Shown here piece after piece: positions 22,953 through 31,911 of a DNA stretch of 64,000 bases. A program made the position numbers and the translations under genes. Source of the DNA: Cohnella sp. OV330 (GTDB lineage: Bacteria > Bacillota > Bacilli > Paenibacillales > Paenibacillaceae); NCBI RefSeq assembly GCF_900112065.1, contig NZ_FOKE01000001.1:917200-981199 (forward strand), read 5' to 3'. The notes below the pieces were generated by a model, which was not told the DNA's origin, did not search any database, and worked only from the letters and a program-made list of their open reading frames with translations. How positions within the stretch are numbered: position 1 is the first letter of the stretch; each line of letters begins with the position of its first letter.

Positions 22953-24560
22953 TTATTGCCGCTGCGCGCGCTTGCGATAATCCACCGGGTTGAGGCCGGT
23001 CGCTTTCTTGAAGATCGTCGAGAAATAGGACAAATTGGAGTAGCCCGCCGCAAGCCCGATGTCGCTGACGGATTGTCCGGTGCTTTCGAGCAGCTCCTTC
23101 GCATAATCGATCCGCTTCTGCTGAAGGTAATCGGACAGCGACATGCCCGTCTCCTTTTTGAAGATCCGGGTCAGGTAGTCCGGGTTAAGGAACACATGGT
23201 TCGCGATGTCCTCCCGGGACAAGTCCTGCTGGCCAAGCTGCTCCGCGATGTATCGCTTCGCTTTGTCGACGACGGACAGGTTTTCTTCGATGGAATGAAT
23301 GTGGTTCATCGCCACTTCGATCACGTATCGGGTCCACTCCTGCAGGGCGCGGAGCGAACGAAGCACGGAATCCGGCTTGTCCGTCAGCAAGTTTTGGGCG
23401 AACACCTGGTTGGCTTGCAGGCCTTTGGATTGCAGGACGAAAAACACCATCTGAAGGAAGTCTTGATAAAACGAATGGACGGTATGCGCGTCTACCCCGC
23501 TGCCCGTCTCCTTCCACGCCTCCAGATACCGCTCGACGTGCTCGGTCAGCTTGGCCCGGGCGCCCTGCTTCATCCACTCGCCCCATTCGGACAAAGGCGC
23601 CGGCTGCGCCGAACAAGCCTCCTTGCGTTTCTCGCCCAGAATAAACGTGCGGTTCACCTGCGTTACATTATTGTCGTCCATCTCCTGCAGTCTCCGCAGC
23701 ATGCCGGGCAATTCGTGAAGCGGCGCCGTGCCGCCGACGTAGCTGCTGAGATCGCAAAACAAATACTGATTGCAGTTCTGAATGAACGCGTCTCCGTTCG
23801 CCCGGAGCTCCGCATCTTCGGCCGGCCGGTCCACGGGCACGACGGTCAGCAGCGCCCCTTCCCCGATCGGGATGACCGCGGTTCCCGGAACCTCCTTCAT
23901 GACTTCCTCCAGCACGTTGCGAAGCGCGTACTCCATGATTCTTCTGTCCCGCTCGGACAGCTCCTTGTGCCAGCGCTGCACGCGAATATACATCGGCCGA
24001 AACGACGCGTCTTCGTCGAACGACAAGCCGGCGGCGCGAAGATGCGACTGGACGGCCTGCGGGTTGGCCGGGATTTTCCGGTGAATGAGATCCTGCCAGA
24101 ACCGTTCGGCCACGACCGGCCGATGGGACTCCCAGAGCTTGCGGTAGTGATGATGGGTCTCCTCGAACGACCGCAGCTCCTTCTCCTTTTTCATTTTTCC
24201 GAGCGCTTTGCCAATGACGGTCTCGAGCTCCCCGTAATCGACCGGCTTGAGCATATAATCGAAGCTGTTCATCTGGATCGCTTGCTTCGCGAACGAAAAA
24301 TCGGAATGGCAGGTCAAAAAGATCGCTTCCGTCTCCGGATAATGATCCTTGACCCAAGCGACCAGCTCCAGGCCGGAGCCCTGCGGCATCTCGATATCGC
24401 AAACCATCAAATGGACCGGCTGTTCGCGGAACACTTCCTGGGCTTGCTTCATGCTATGCGCCGTATGGACGAAGCCGATGTCCAGGCGCTCCCAATTTAC
24501 GCCGGCCTGCAAGCCTCTGACCGCATGGATCTCGTCGTCTACGATGAGTACGTGGTACAT
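22953..24560 (-). CDS. AraC-type response regulator, YesN family
   Basis: A 535-residue response regulator. The receiver domain covers 1-120 with acidic residues VDDE and the phosphorylated Asp55 in VCDIEMP, and Lys in MLKPVD. A long middle part of unknown fold (about 130-420) is usual for this family. Two AraC helix-turn-helix motifs end the protein (about 430-530; LSREDIANHVFLNPDYLTRIFKKETG, then VSDIGLAAGYSNLSYFSTIFKKATG). It lies 6 bp after the sensor kinase gene and is co-transcribed. It probably activates the LplB-LplC-lipoprotein genes downstream when the kinase senses the sugar. Confidence 0.93.
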   Translation of the reverse strand: MYHVLIVDDEIHAVRGLQAGVNWERLDIGFVHTAHSMKQAQEVFREQPVHLMVCDIEMPQGSGLELVAWVKDHYPETEAIFLTCHSDFSFAKQAIQMNSFDYMLKPVDYGELETVIGKALGKMKKEKELRSFEETHHHYRKLWESHRPVVAERFWQDLIHRKIPANPQAVQSHLRAAGLSFDEDASFRPMYIRVQRWHKELSERDRRIMEYALRNVLEEVMKEVPGTAVIPIGEGALLTVVPVDRPAEDAELRANGDAFIQNCNQYLFCDLSSYVGGTAPLHELPGMLRRLQEMDDNNVTQVNRTFILGEKRKEACSAQPAPLSEWGEWMKQGARAKLTEHVERYLEAWKETGSGVDAHTVHSFYQDFLQMVFFVLQSKGLQANQVFAQNLLTDKPDSVLRSLRALQEWTRYVIEVAMNHIHSIEENLSVVDKAKRYIAEQLGQQDLSREDIANHVFLNPDYLTRIFKKETGMSLSDYLQQKRIDYAKELLESTGQSVSDIGLAAGYSNLSYFSTIFKKATGLNPVDYRKRAQRQ

Positions 24561-24566
24561 CGCGAA

Positions 24567-26312
24567 TCACCCTGCTTTCTTTTGCATCGGCATCTCGATC
24601 TTCACGACCGCGCCCAAGCCGGCCCCGTTATAGAAGTCGATCGTCGCCCGATCTTGATACAACAGCCGCAGCCGCCTTCTGGCATTCCAGATCCCGATCT
24701 GCTCGCCGCCCTCGCTCCCGGCTTGTTCCGGGTCTAACGCGAGCCGGCCCAGCACTTCGTCCGGGAACCCCGGGCCGGTGTCCTTAATGTGGATGACCAG
24801 CCGAGGATTGCCCTCTTCGTCTTCCGCTTGCGCGACCTCGACGGAGATCCGGATCGGCTCGTCCATATTCACGGCGTACTTGATCGCATTCTCCACCATC
24901 GTCTGCACGATCAACGGCGGCACCTCCTGCGCGAGCAGATCATCGGGCTTTTCGACGCTGTAATGCAGCAAGTCGGGGAACCGAAGCTGCTGGATCCGCA
25001 AATAGTTCGAGGTATGGGAGAGCTCGTCTCCGAGCGGTACGAAATAGGAGCTGCTGCGGAACATGAATCGGAAGTAGGAAACGAGGCACTTGGTCATCTC
25101 CTGGATGAGCGAAAAATCTTTGACCGTCGCCAGATTGTAAATGATGTTGAGCGAATTCAGGAAAAAATGCGGATTGATCTGAAGCTGCAGGTGCTTCAGC
25201 TCCGCTCGCTGATGGTTCAGCTTTTCCTCGTACACGTTGATCTTCAGGTCATGAATCTCGCCGATCATGCGGTTAAACGTCTCGTTCACGATCTGAAACT
25301 CGGTGGACGTCGGCTTTTGGTCGAGCCGCGAGTCCCAATTGCCGTCGCGGAGCTTGCGCATGGCGATGACGATCCGCTTCACCGGATTCAGGAAGATGCT
25401 TCGCATCATTGCCAAGAAGAGGAGAAGGAACATGACCGCCGTGATGGAGATAATCGACGATACGCGCTGAAGATACGGCAGTTTTTGCAGGATCTCGTTT
25501 TCGGGCACGAGCGCGACGAGATTGAAATTGCCCAGTCGGGACCGTTCGCCCATGATGAGGTAAGCGTGTTTTCCTTTTCCGCTGATGGCGTAGGACTCGT
25601 CCGGGAACGTCAAGTCGATGCCTTTGTCTTCGAACAAGGCGCCATGGCTGATCGGCTTATTTTCGCCGGTCGTGATGACGGCCGCGCCCGACTCGCCCAG
25701 ATCGATCAGATTGAGAGGCACCATCAATTTGTCGCTGCCGATCCAGGCGCCCATATAGACGTTGCCGGACTTCATCAGGTGGAACAGATAGTCGCCGTTC
25801 GCGCCGCTCCGGACATGCCAGCGGGAATAGTCGATCTTGTCCGCGTCGTTTTCGACCAGCTTCGTCATTTCCTCGCGCGCGCTCTCCCGCTCCTCGTAGC
25901 CGTCCGGCAGCGACTGGCTTATCAATAGATCCTTGTTGACCGCGGAATAGACGAAGAAGGCATCCAGGGTCGGGTAGTAGCCGATATCGTCCTTCATCGT
26001 GTTGAATAGCGTGAGCTTGGCGATATTGTAGCGGTCCTCGTCGCGCGACTTGGGGAACTCCATGTCCAGGATGTTCAGGTCGCTCTCGAGCGTGTTGGAC
26101 AAATACTTGTCGACCTCTTCCAGCCTTTGGTCGATCTGGCCCATGTAGAGGCTGAGCAGGTTTTTGTTGGACTGCGCGACCTGGTTGCGGACGACCTCGC
26201 CGGAATAAAAGTTGTTGATGATCAACACGGTAATCAGCGGCACGAAAATGACCAAAACGGCGGCGAAAAACTTGAAGCGGACCGAGTTGACGTACGTTCG
26301 GATCTTGCGCAT
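24567..26312 (-). CDS. Sensor histidine kinase, YesM family
   Basis: A 581-residue membrane kinase. Membrane segments lie at about 13-33 and 290-312 and enclose an extracellular sensor of the Cache kind. A HAMP domain follows (about 312-365), then the LytS/YesM-type phosphoacceptor segment LQLQINPHFFLNSLNIIYNL with His near 380, and an HATPase domain with TMVENAIKYA near 474 and DTGPGF. GGAGGGG lies before the ATG. It is the partner of the YesN-type regulator and would sense an extracellular sugar or its binding protein. Confidence 0.92.
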   Translation of the reverse strand: MRKIRTYVNSVRFKFFAAVLVIFVPLITVLIINNFYSGEVVRNQVAQSNKNLLSLYMGQIDQRLEEVDKYLSNTLESDLNILDMEFPKSRDEDRYNIAKLTLFNTMKDDIGYYPTLDAFFVYSAVNKDLLISQSLPDGYEERESAREEMTKLVENDADKIDYSRWHVRSGANGDYLFHLMKSGNVYMGAWIGSDKLMVPLNLIDLGESGAAVITTGENKPISHGALFEDKGIDLTFPDESYAISGKGKHAYLIMGERSRLGNFNLVALVPENEILQKLPYLQRVSSIISITAVMFLLLFLAMMRSIFLNPVKRIVIAMRKLRDGNWDSRLDQKPTSTEFQIVNETFNRMIGEIHDLKINVYEEKLNHQRAELKHLQLQINPHFFLNSLNIIYNLATVKDFSLIQEMTKCLVSYFRFMFRSSSYFVPLGDELSHTSNYLRIQQLRFPDLLHYSVEKPDDLLAQEVPPLIVQTMVENAIKYAVNMDEPIRISVEVAQAEDEEGNPRLVIHIKDTGPGFPDEVLGRLALDPEQAGSEGGEQIGIWNARRRLRLLYQDRATIDFYNGAGLGAVVKIEMPMQKKAG

Positions 26313-26357
26313 GGCCGCCGCCCCTCCTTGCGATTGTGCGTTAAAGTCGTACTTCGC

Positions 26358-26363
26358 ATTATA
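26358..26363 (-). promoter_or_regulatory. Candidate -10 box for the YesM/YesN genes
   Basis: TATAAT on the minus strand lies 46 bp before the kinase start. No convincing -35 box is found 17 bp upstream, so an activator may be needed, or the site is wrong. Confidence 0.3.
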
Positions 26364-26396
26364 GCGTTTTTAAAATGACCGCGGTATATGCTCGAA

Positions 26397-26424
26397 GGAA
26401 GGGCCCTCATGCGGCAGCCCTTCC
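26397..26424 (-). terminator. Hairpin after the second GH3 gene
   Basis: GGAAGGGC and GCCCTTCC form an 8-bp perfect stem 13 bp past the GH3 stop. There is no good T-run on the minus strand, so termination strength is uncertain. Confidence 0.45.
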
Positions 26425-26436
26425 CCCGGTCGATCG

Positions 26437-28707
26437 CTATGAAGTTCGCCGCTTTTTCGCGTATCGGTTCGTCCTGTCGTCCCGAATGACGCCGCTCCAG
26501 TTCAGACCGAAGGCAAAATCGTAAGCATGCCCTGCCGAATCCACGTATACGTCCATGTCGTGGGGGACGTCTTCGAGCTGCGCTTCCACGGCGTTCATGT
26601 CCGCGGGCATTTGGAACGGCAGCAGCGCCTGCGGCTCGAACGCGCCCGCCAGAATATCGAGGATCGCCTGGTCCTGCACGCCGAAGTGCGCGAGGATGGC
26701 GTCGGCCGATGGCTCGAATTCGGCTGCGACGGCCGGGTTCGAGAGCGCGATGGAGACGACGACCGGCTTGCCGTTCATTTGCCGCTTCGTCTCCAGGACC
26801 GCGTCCAGATCGCTTTCGTTCGCGACGGCCGCCGTCTTTCCTTTGTAGGAACGGTTCAGCACGTCCCGCGGATCGCCCGCGAGGCTGGTCTCCCTTGCAT
26901 GCGCCGCCGTATACGGCCGGTACTGCAGGCTGATCGGGACGTAGCCGTTGCCTCCGGCCTCCGCGTCGGCCTTGCTGTAGCCTTTCGTCGAACGGGGGCT
27001 TTCGATGCAGACGAGCGCGAAGTCCGCGTCCGCCGGTCGGTCGGCGACGTCGAAGTACTTTTTCACGACCTCCAGGTTCATCGGGTAAGCCTCCGAGGGC
27101 GGGACCGGATTCCCCATCCAGTCGGTGTCCGCCGGCAGCTTCCGCTTGGGAATGTACACCGTTTTCCGCTTTGCAAGCGGCAGGGCGCCTTCGTTCTTGA
27201 GCATCACGACCGATCTCAGCTGCGCCCGGTAACCGGCCTCCATAAAGACGGGATTGCCGACGATGGCCGCGGATTCGACGGCGTTCAAATACGGATTCTC
27301 GAACAAGCCCAGCCGGAACATGTTCTTGAGCAGCCGAACCGCCGACTGCTCGAAGCGCGCGCGCATGAACGCTTCCCCGTGCGCCTCTGCGCCGATCCGG
27401 TAGGCTTCGATGACGGGACCGGCATCATCGTTGCCGCCGAATTGGTCGACGCCCGCCATGAGCAGCTTGTAGTGGCGCTGCGCGACCGTGTGGCCTTCCT
27501 CTACGCCCCAGCAGCGGCCGCCCGGGAAGAGCCGCTCGATGTCCGCGCCTTCGTCGGCCGTTATGCCCCAGTCCGTGCAGACGACGCCGTCGTAGCCGTA
27601 CTTCCCGCGAAGCAAGTCGCGGATGAGATAGGCGTTGTAGGCATTGCCGACGTTTTCGCCGTTTATCGGATCTTGTCCGACGGAGATCGTGTAGTAGGGC
27701 ATGACGGCCGAAGCTTCGCCGGTCTTGCCCGCCAGGCGGAATGCGCCTTCCGTAAAGGGAAGCAAGTGCTCTTCGAAGTTGTTGCCGGGATAGACCGCGT
27801 ATTTGCCGTAGCCGAAGTGGGCGTCGCGGCCGGCTTCTCCGGAGCCGCCGCCCGGCCAGTGCTTCACCATGGCGTTCACGCTGTCGTAGCCCCATCCTTC
27901 CGCGATCTCGGCGCTTCCCTCCGACGTCTGGAAGCCGTCGATGTAGGCGCGCGCCATGTCCGCGGCCAGCCGCGGGTCTTCGCCGAACGTCATGCCGAAG
28001 CGGAACCAGCGCGGATCCGTCGCCAGATCCACCTGCGGCGACAGCGCCGTCGCCAGGCCGAGCGCGCGGTATTCCCGCGAGGCGATCACGCCGAACGACC
28101 GGGCGACCTCGGGATCGAACGTGGCCGCGAGTCCCATGCTCTCCGGCCACATGGAGATCGCCCCGCCCGCGCCGGCATTGAACTCTTTGGACGTATCCGA
28201 GCCGTGGCGCGGATCCGAGCTGTTGTTGACCGGAATGCCGAGGCCGAGGCGCTCGGCGTACGCTTGCACGTTGTTGTTCCAGCTCGCGGCGACTTCCGGG
28301 CTCTGCACGCGCGTGACCAGGATGTGCCGGATATGGTCGTTCGACAGGAAATCCAGCTGTTGATCGGACAAGTCGCTCGGCGCCGCGCCGCTGTCCGGGA
28401 ACGACTTGCCGCCGGCGTACGTGGCGGGGAACCATCCCATGTTGCCCGGGATCGCCTGGTGGCTGCTGTACAGCATGAGTCCGGCGATTTGCTCGATCGT
28501 CATTTTGGAAGCGAGGTCCCTGGCCCGCTCTTCCGGCGGCAGCCGCCAGTCCTCGTACGGGTCCAGCTTGCCGTCCTTGTTCAGATCCTTGAAGGCGAGT
28601 CCGTCCGCGTGAAGAATTCGCACGCCGGACGTCTCGTCGTAGCCTAACAGCGGTCCTTGCGAGTTTTGTACATAGCGAACTGCCGCTTGCTTGGTTGCAT
28701 TCTCCAT
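26437..28707 (-). CDS. Glycoside hydrolase family 3, with EF-hand-like loop
   Basis: A 756-residue GH3 enzyme of a subfamily different from the one at 16902. An EF-hand-like loop DLNKDGKLDPYEDW is near residues 41-54. The barrel has NSSDPRHGS, KHWPGGGSGE and the nucleophile Asp near 378 in VVCTDWGIT. The alpha/beta domain has VVMLKNEGALPL, and the protein ends with NWSGVIRDDRT and a basic tail. No signal peptide is seen, so it acts inside the cell. GGAGGGAA precedes the ATG. The gene lies 49 bp after the rhamnosidase gene, so the two form one operon under the CcpA site at 31714. It could remove beta-linked glucose or xylose after rhamnose is taken off. Confidence 0.9.
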   Translation of the reverse strand: MENATKQAAVRYVQNSQGPLLGYDETSGVRILHADGLAFKDLNKDGKLDPYEDWRLPPEERARDLASKMTIEQIAGLMLYSSHQAIPGNMGWFPATYAGGKSFPDSGAAPSDLSDQQLDFLSNDHIRHILVTRVQSPEVAASWNNNVQAYAERLGLGIPVNNSSDPRHGSDTSKEFNAGAGGAISMWPESMGLAATFDPEVARSFGVIASREYRALGLATALSPQVDLATDPRWFRFGMTFGEDPRLAADMARAYIDGFQTSEGSAEIAEGWGYDSVNAMVKHWPGGGSGEAGRDAHFGYGKYAVYPGNNFEEHLLPFTEGAFRLAGKTGEASAVMPYYTISVGQDPINGENVGNAYNAYLIRDLLRGKYGYDGVVCTDWGITADEGADIERLFPGGRCWGVEEGHTVAQRHYKLLMAGVDQFGGNDDAGPVIEAYRIGAEAHGEAFMRARFEQSAVRLLKNMFRLGLFENPYLNAVESAAIVGNPVFMEAGYRAQLRSVVMLKNEGALPLAKRKTVYIPKRKLPADTDWMGNPVPPSEAYPMNLEVVKKYFDVADRPADADFALVCIESPRSTKGYSKADAEAGGNGYVPISLQYRPYTAAHARETSLAGDPRDVLNRSYKGKTAAVANESDLDAVLETKRQMNGKPVVVSIALSNPAVAAEFEPSADAILAHFGVQDQAILDILAGAFEPQALLPFQMPADMNAVEAQLEDVPHDMDVYVDSAGHAYDFAFGLNWSGVIRDDRTNRYAKKRRTS

Positions 28708-28756
28708 TCGTGTTCCCTCCGGCAGCTTATTTTATGACGGTTGCATGACGTTGCGG

Positions 28757-31654
28757 CTACTCCCTGAGCGTCTGTAGCTCAGCCACGATCGCCTCGAACT
28801 GTGCCTGCGAGAGGCCCCCGCCCATCGGGTTGTTCGCCGCCGCCGCGAGCGGCAGCTTTTCCATATACCCCAGGTTGTCGGCGAATCCGGGCGCATGGCT
28901 ATCGAAAATGCGCTTGGCGGCGTCCCATCGCGCCAATTCGCCGAGCCGCATGCCGGGATGATACACGCGATAAGAAGCCTGAGGCCGCGCGTACGTGAAG
29001 ACGTAAACGCCTGATCCCGCTTCGACGCGGACGCCTTCCGCCTCTTGGCGGAGGGAGACGATCCCTTCGGCGTCCGCCAAGCCGACTCCGCCGCATCTGA
29101 CTTGGTCCGCGTCCGCTCCGCGGAGCAGAATGGATGCGGTGGCGTTGGCGGGAATCGTCGCCCGCAGCTCGACCACGTCTCCGGCGAACGTCCAACCGGA
29201 CGCAACCTTGCCGTACATCGACTCGTAGGACGTGCGTGCGTGGCTGAGCCTGCCGCCCGTGTAATCGGACTCGATACGAATCCGCTTGTAGCCCGGTCTT
29301 GCAGGGTCGGGCGCCAGGCCGGCGATTTTGCGGTACATCCAGTCGCCCACCGCGCCGTAGGCGTAATGGTTGAAGGAGTTCATGTCGTCGCTCCAGAACG
29401 ATCCGTCCGGCTTGATCCCGTCCCAATGCTCCCAGATCGTCGTCGCGCCCTTGGCGACGGAATACAGCCAGGACGGGTACGTCTGCTGAAGCAGCAGCTT
29501 GACCGCGGTCTCATGGTAGCCGTTGTCCGACAGCGCGAAGCAGAGGAACGGCGTGCCGACGAACCCGGTCGTCAGGTGGTAGTCGTTGTCGACGATCATC
29601 TCGTTCAAGTCCCGTGCGATCCGGGAGCGATCCTTCGGCTCGACGAGGTCGAAGACGAGCGCGATGATGTGGGCCGTCTGCGTCTGGGAGGCGACCCGCC
29701 CGTTCGGCGTGATGAACTCGTCGCGGTAGGCCGCAGCGATTCGCTTCGCCAGCGCGCCGTAATAAGCCGCATCCTCCGCGAACCCGAGCAGGCGAGCCGC
29801 ATCCCCGAGGATGCGCGCGGAAAGGGCGAAGTAGGCCGCCGTCACCATATGGTTCGGCGTGGCGCCCATGTAGCTGCCTTCCTTGGCATCCAGCGCCAGC
29901 CAGTCGCCGAAGTGAAAGCCCGTGTTCCAAATATGCTCCTGCTCCCCTTGACCGCGGATATAGTCGACCCATGCCTTCATGCTGCCGTATTGCTCGGCCA
30001 AGATCCGTTTATCGCCGTAACTGACGTACAGCGCCCAAGGAACGACGGTGGCCGCGTCGCTCCACGCCGCCGCATTGTATCCCTGCAGGATGTTCGGGAC
30101 GACGAACGGCACGCTGCCGTCCGGCAGCTGATCGGCCTTGAGGTCGCGCAGCCACTTAGCGAAAAAGGACGCACCGTTGTAGTTAAATAAGGCGGTCGGC
30201 GCGAAAACCTGGGCGTCTCCCGTCCAGCCAAGGCGCTCGTCGCGCTGCGGACAATCCGTCGGGACGTCGAGGAAGTTGCCGCGCTGGCCCCATACGATGT
30301 TGCGCTGCAGCCGGTTCACCAGCTCGTCGGAGCATTCGAACGAGCCGGTCCGCTGCATGTCGGAATGCATGACTTCGCCCGTGAAAGCGTCCAGGGGCAA
30401 TCCATTTTCCTGATCGGGGAACCCTTCTACCTTGACGTAACGGAAGCCCTGAAACGTAAAATGCGGCGCGTACGTCTCCGTCCCTTCGCCTCGCGCGATA
30501 TAGGTAACGGTCTGCTTGGCGGTACGGATGTTGCCCATGTAAAAGTTGCCGTGCTTGTCCAGCACCTCGGCATGCGTCAGCTTGATCGCCGTGCCTGCGG
30601 GAGCCGCTACCGACAGCCGGATCCGTCCGACCATGTTCTGTCCCATGTCGAGCACGGCATCTCCCTCCGGCGTGCGGATCGCGGCTACCGGCTTCAACGT
30701 TTCAGTCACGCGGGTCGGCACGTTCTCCTGTGCGACCAGTCGGGCGTAACCGAGGTCGAGCCGTTCCGTCGCGCGCCAGTCGGCGTCGTCGAAGCCGGGT
30801 TCGCTCCAGCCAGCCCATTCGCGACGGGCGTCGTACGTTTCTCCGTCGTAGAGCTCGGATAACAGCACAGGTCCCGTCGCTGCCTTCCAGCTCTCGTCGC
30901 ACGCGATCACGGCTTCCGCGCCGTCCCGGTACCGGACGTGCAATTGAACGAGGACGGCTCTCCTATCGCCGTAATGATTGGATTTGTTTTCCCAGCCCAG
31001 ACGCCCTTTGTACCAGCCGTTCGCGACCGTCGCCCCCAGCGCGTTGCCGCCTTCGCGAAGCAGCGCCGTCACGTCGTAGGTCTGGTATTGCAGGCGGCTA
31101 TTGTAGCTCGTCCAGCCGGGCGCGAGCTCGTCGTCGCCGACTTTGCTGCCGTTCAAGTGCAGCTCGTAGACGCCTGCGGCCGTCGCGTAGATCCGCGCCG
31201 ATACGATATCCCCTCCGCTCAGGTCGAACGGCTTGCGGAGCAGGAACGCCGGCTCGGCCGCCGGATCGATCGCGCGCGAATCCGGGGTGATCCATTGCGC
31301 TTGCCATTCATCGGCGGACAGAAGCGCCGTCTCCCACCAGTCCGCCTCGCTCCAATCCGATTCCCGGCCGAACGCGTCCCAAGCTTTAACGCGATAGTAG
31401 TATCGCGTGCGGGACTGCGCCTCCGGCCCGTCGTATGGGATAAGCACCGATTCATTCGATTCGACGCGCCCGCTGTCCCATAGCGGCGAATCAAAGTCCG
31501 CTAGTCCCGAGGCGACCTGAATCCGATACGCCTCCTGAACCGTGCCTTTGCGGTCGGATCCCAGCTTCCAGCTGATCCGCGGGCGCCGGACATCCGTCCC
31601 CAGCAATTGGGTTCGATACTCTACCGTCAAGCCGTATATTTTCAAGGAATCCAT
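28757..31654 (-). CDS. Alpha-L-rhamnosidase, glycoside hydrolase family 78
   Basis: A 965-residue GH78 enzyme that removes terminal alpha-L-rhamnose. Order of parts: an N-terminal fibronectin-like domain (1-130), the Bac_rhamnosid_N sandwich (about 145-310, ARIYATAAGVYELHLNG), the concanavalin-like domain (about 315-420), and the six-hairpin barrel. The barrel carries the family motif DVPTDCPQRDERLGWTGD near residue 471, which holds the catalytic acid. A C-terminal jelly roll follows (from about 800). An ATG at 31669 overlaps the ribosome site GGAGG, so 31654 is used. It has no signal peptide and is the first gene of an operon with GH3. A catabolite-repression site lies 60 bp upstream. Confidence 0.93.
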   Translation of the reverse strand: MDSLKIYGLTVEYRTQLLGTDVRRPRISWKLGSDRKGTVQEAYRIQVASGLADFDSPLWDSGRVESNESVLIPYDGPEAQSRTRYYYRVKAWDAFGRESDWSEADWWETALLSADEWQAQWITPDSRAIDPAAEPAFLLRKPFDLSGGDIVSARIYATAAGVYELHLNGSKVGDDELAPGWTSYNSRLQYQTYDVTALLREGGNALGATVANGWYKGRLGWENKSNHYGDRRAVLVQLHVRYRDGAEAVIACDESWKAATGPVLLSELYDGETYDARREWAGWSEPGFDDADWRATERLDLGYARLVAQENVPTRVTETLKPVAAIRTPEGDAVLDMGQNMVGRIRLSVAAPAGTAIKLTHAEVLDKHGNFYMGNIRTAKQTVTYIARGEGTETYAPHFTFQGFRYVKVEGFPDQENGLPLDAFTGEVMHSDMQRTGSFECSDELVNRLQRNIVWGQRGNFLDVPTDCPQRDERLGWTGDAQVFAPTALFNYNGASFFAKWLRDLKADQLPDGSVPFVVPNILQGYNAAAWSDAATVVPWALYVSYGDKRILAEQYGSMKAWVDYIRGQGEQEHIWNTGFHFGDWLALDAKEGSYMGATPNHMVTAAYFALSARILGDAARLLGFAEDAAYYGALAKRIAAAYRDEFITPNGRVASQTQTAHIIALVFDLVEPKDRSRIARDLNEMIVDNDYHLTTGFVGTPFLCFALSDNGYHETAVKLLLQQTYPSWLYSVAKGATTIWEHWDGIKPDGSFWSDDMNSFNHYAYGAVGDWMYRKIAGLAPDPARPGYKRIRIESDYTGGRLSHARTSYESMYGKVASGWTFAGDVVELRATIPANATASILLRGADADQVRCGGVGLADAEGIVSLRQEAEGVRVEAGSGVYVFTYARPQASYRVYHPGMRLGELARWDAAKRIFDSHAPGFADNLGYMEKLPLAAAANNPMGGGLSQAQFEAIVAELQTLRE

Positions 31655-31713
31655 GCGTGTCGCCTCCATTGTTCAATCGCGCGCTCATGATACCATTGTA
31701 TCGCCAACCCGCG

Positions 31714-31727
31714 TGATACCGCTTTCA
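31714..31727. promoter_or_regulatory. Catabolite-responsive element (CcpA site) before the rhamnosidase
   Basis: TGAAAGCGGTATCA on the minus strand matches the cre core TGWNANCGNTNWCA at every position. It lies 60 bp upstream of the rhamnosidase start, in the promoter region, so repression by CcpA when better sugars are present is expected. Confidence 0.6.
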
Positions 31728-31736
31728 GTTTGCCGA

Positions 31737-31754
31737 CCAAAAGTTTGGTTTTGG
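31737..31754. promoter_or_regulatory. Inverted repeat upstream of the rhamnosidase operon
   Basis: CCAAAAGTTTGGTTTTGG has 6-bp arms (CCAAAA/TTTTGG) and lies just upstream of the CcpA site. It could be the site of a specific activator; no regulator gene is adjacent. Confidence 0.35.
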
Positions 31755-31844
31755 CGACCAGTTACGTACAGATCGCCTATCGGACGGACTTGGCAGACGC
31801 CCGTCAGCCATGCAGAAGCAGCTTCGGCATGCCCCCGTACAAAC

Positions 31845-31885
31845 AGAGGACTGTCCCCTGTCATCTCGAATGACGGGACAGCCCT
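31845..31885. terminator. Hairpin between the SLH remnant and the rhamnosidase operon
   Basis: AGAGGACTGTCCC at 31845 and GGGACAGCCCTCT ending at 31885 form a stem of about 13 bp with one mismatch. It lies 26 bp past the SLH stop codon. The core GACTGTCCC recalls the GGTACAGTCCC hairpins elsewhere in the window. The rest of the 31655-31911 gap shows nothing else beyond the two regulatory sites listed. Confidence 0.55.
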
Positions 31886-31911
31886 CTTGCACCTCGTTTA
31901 TATTCGTGATC

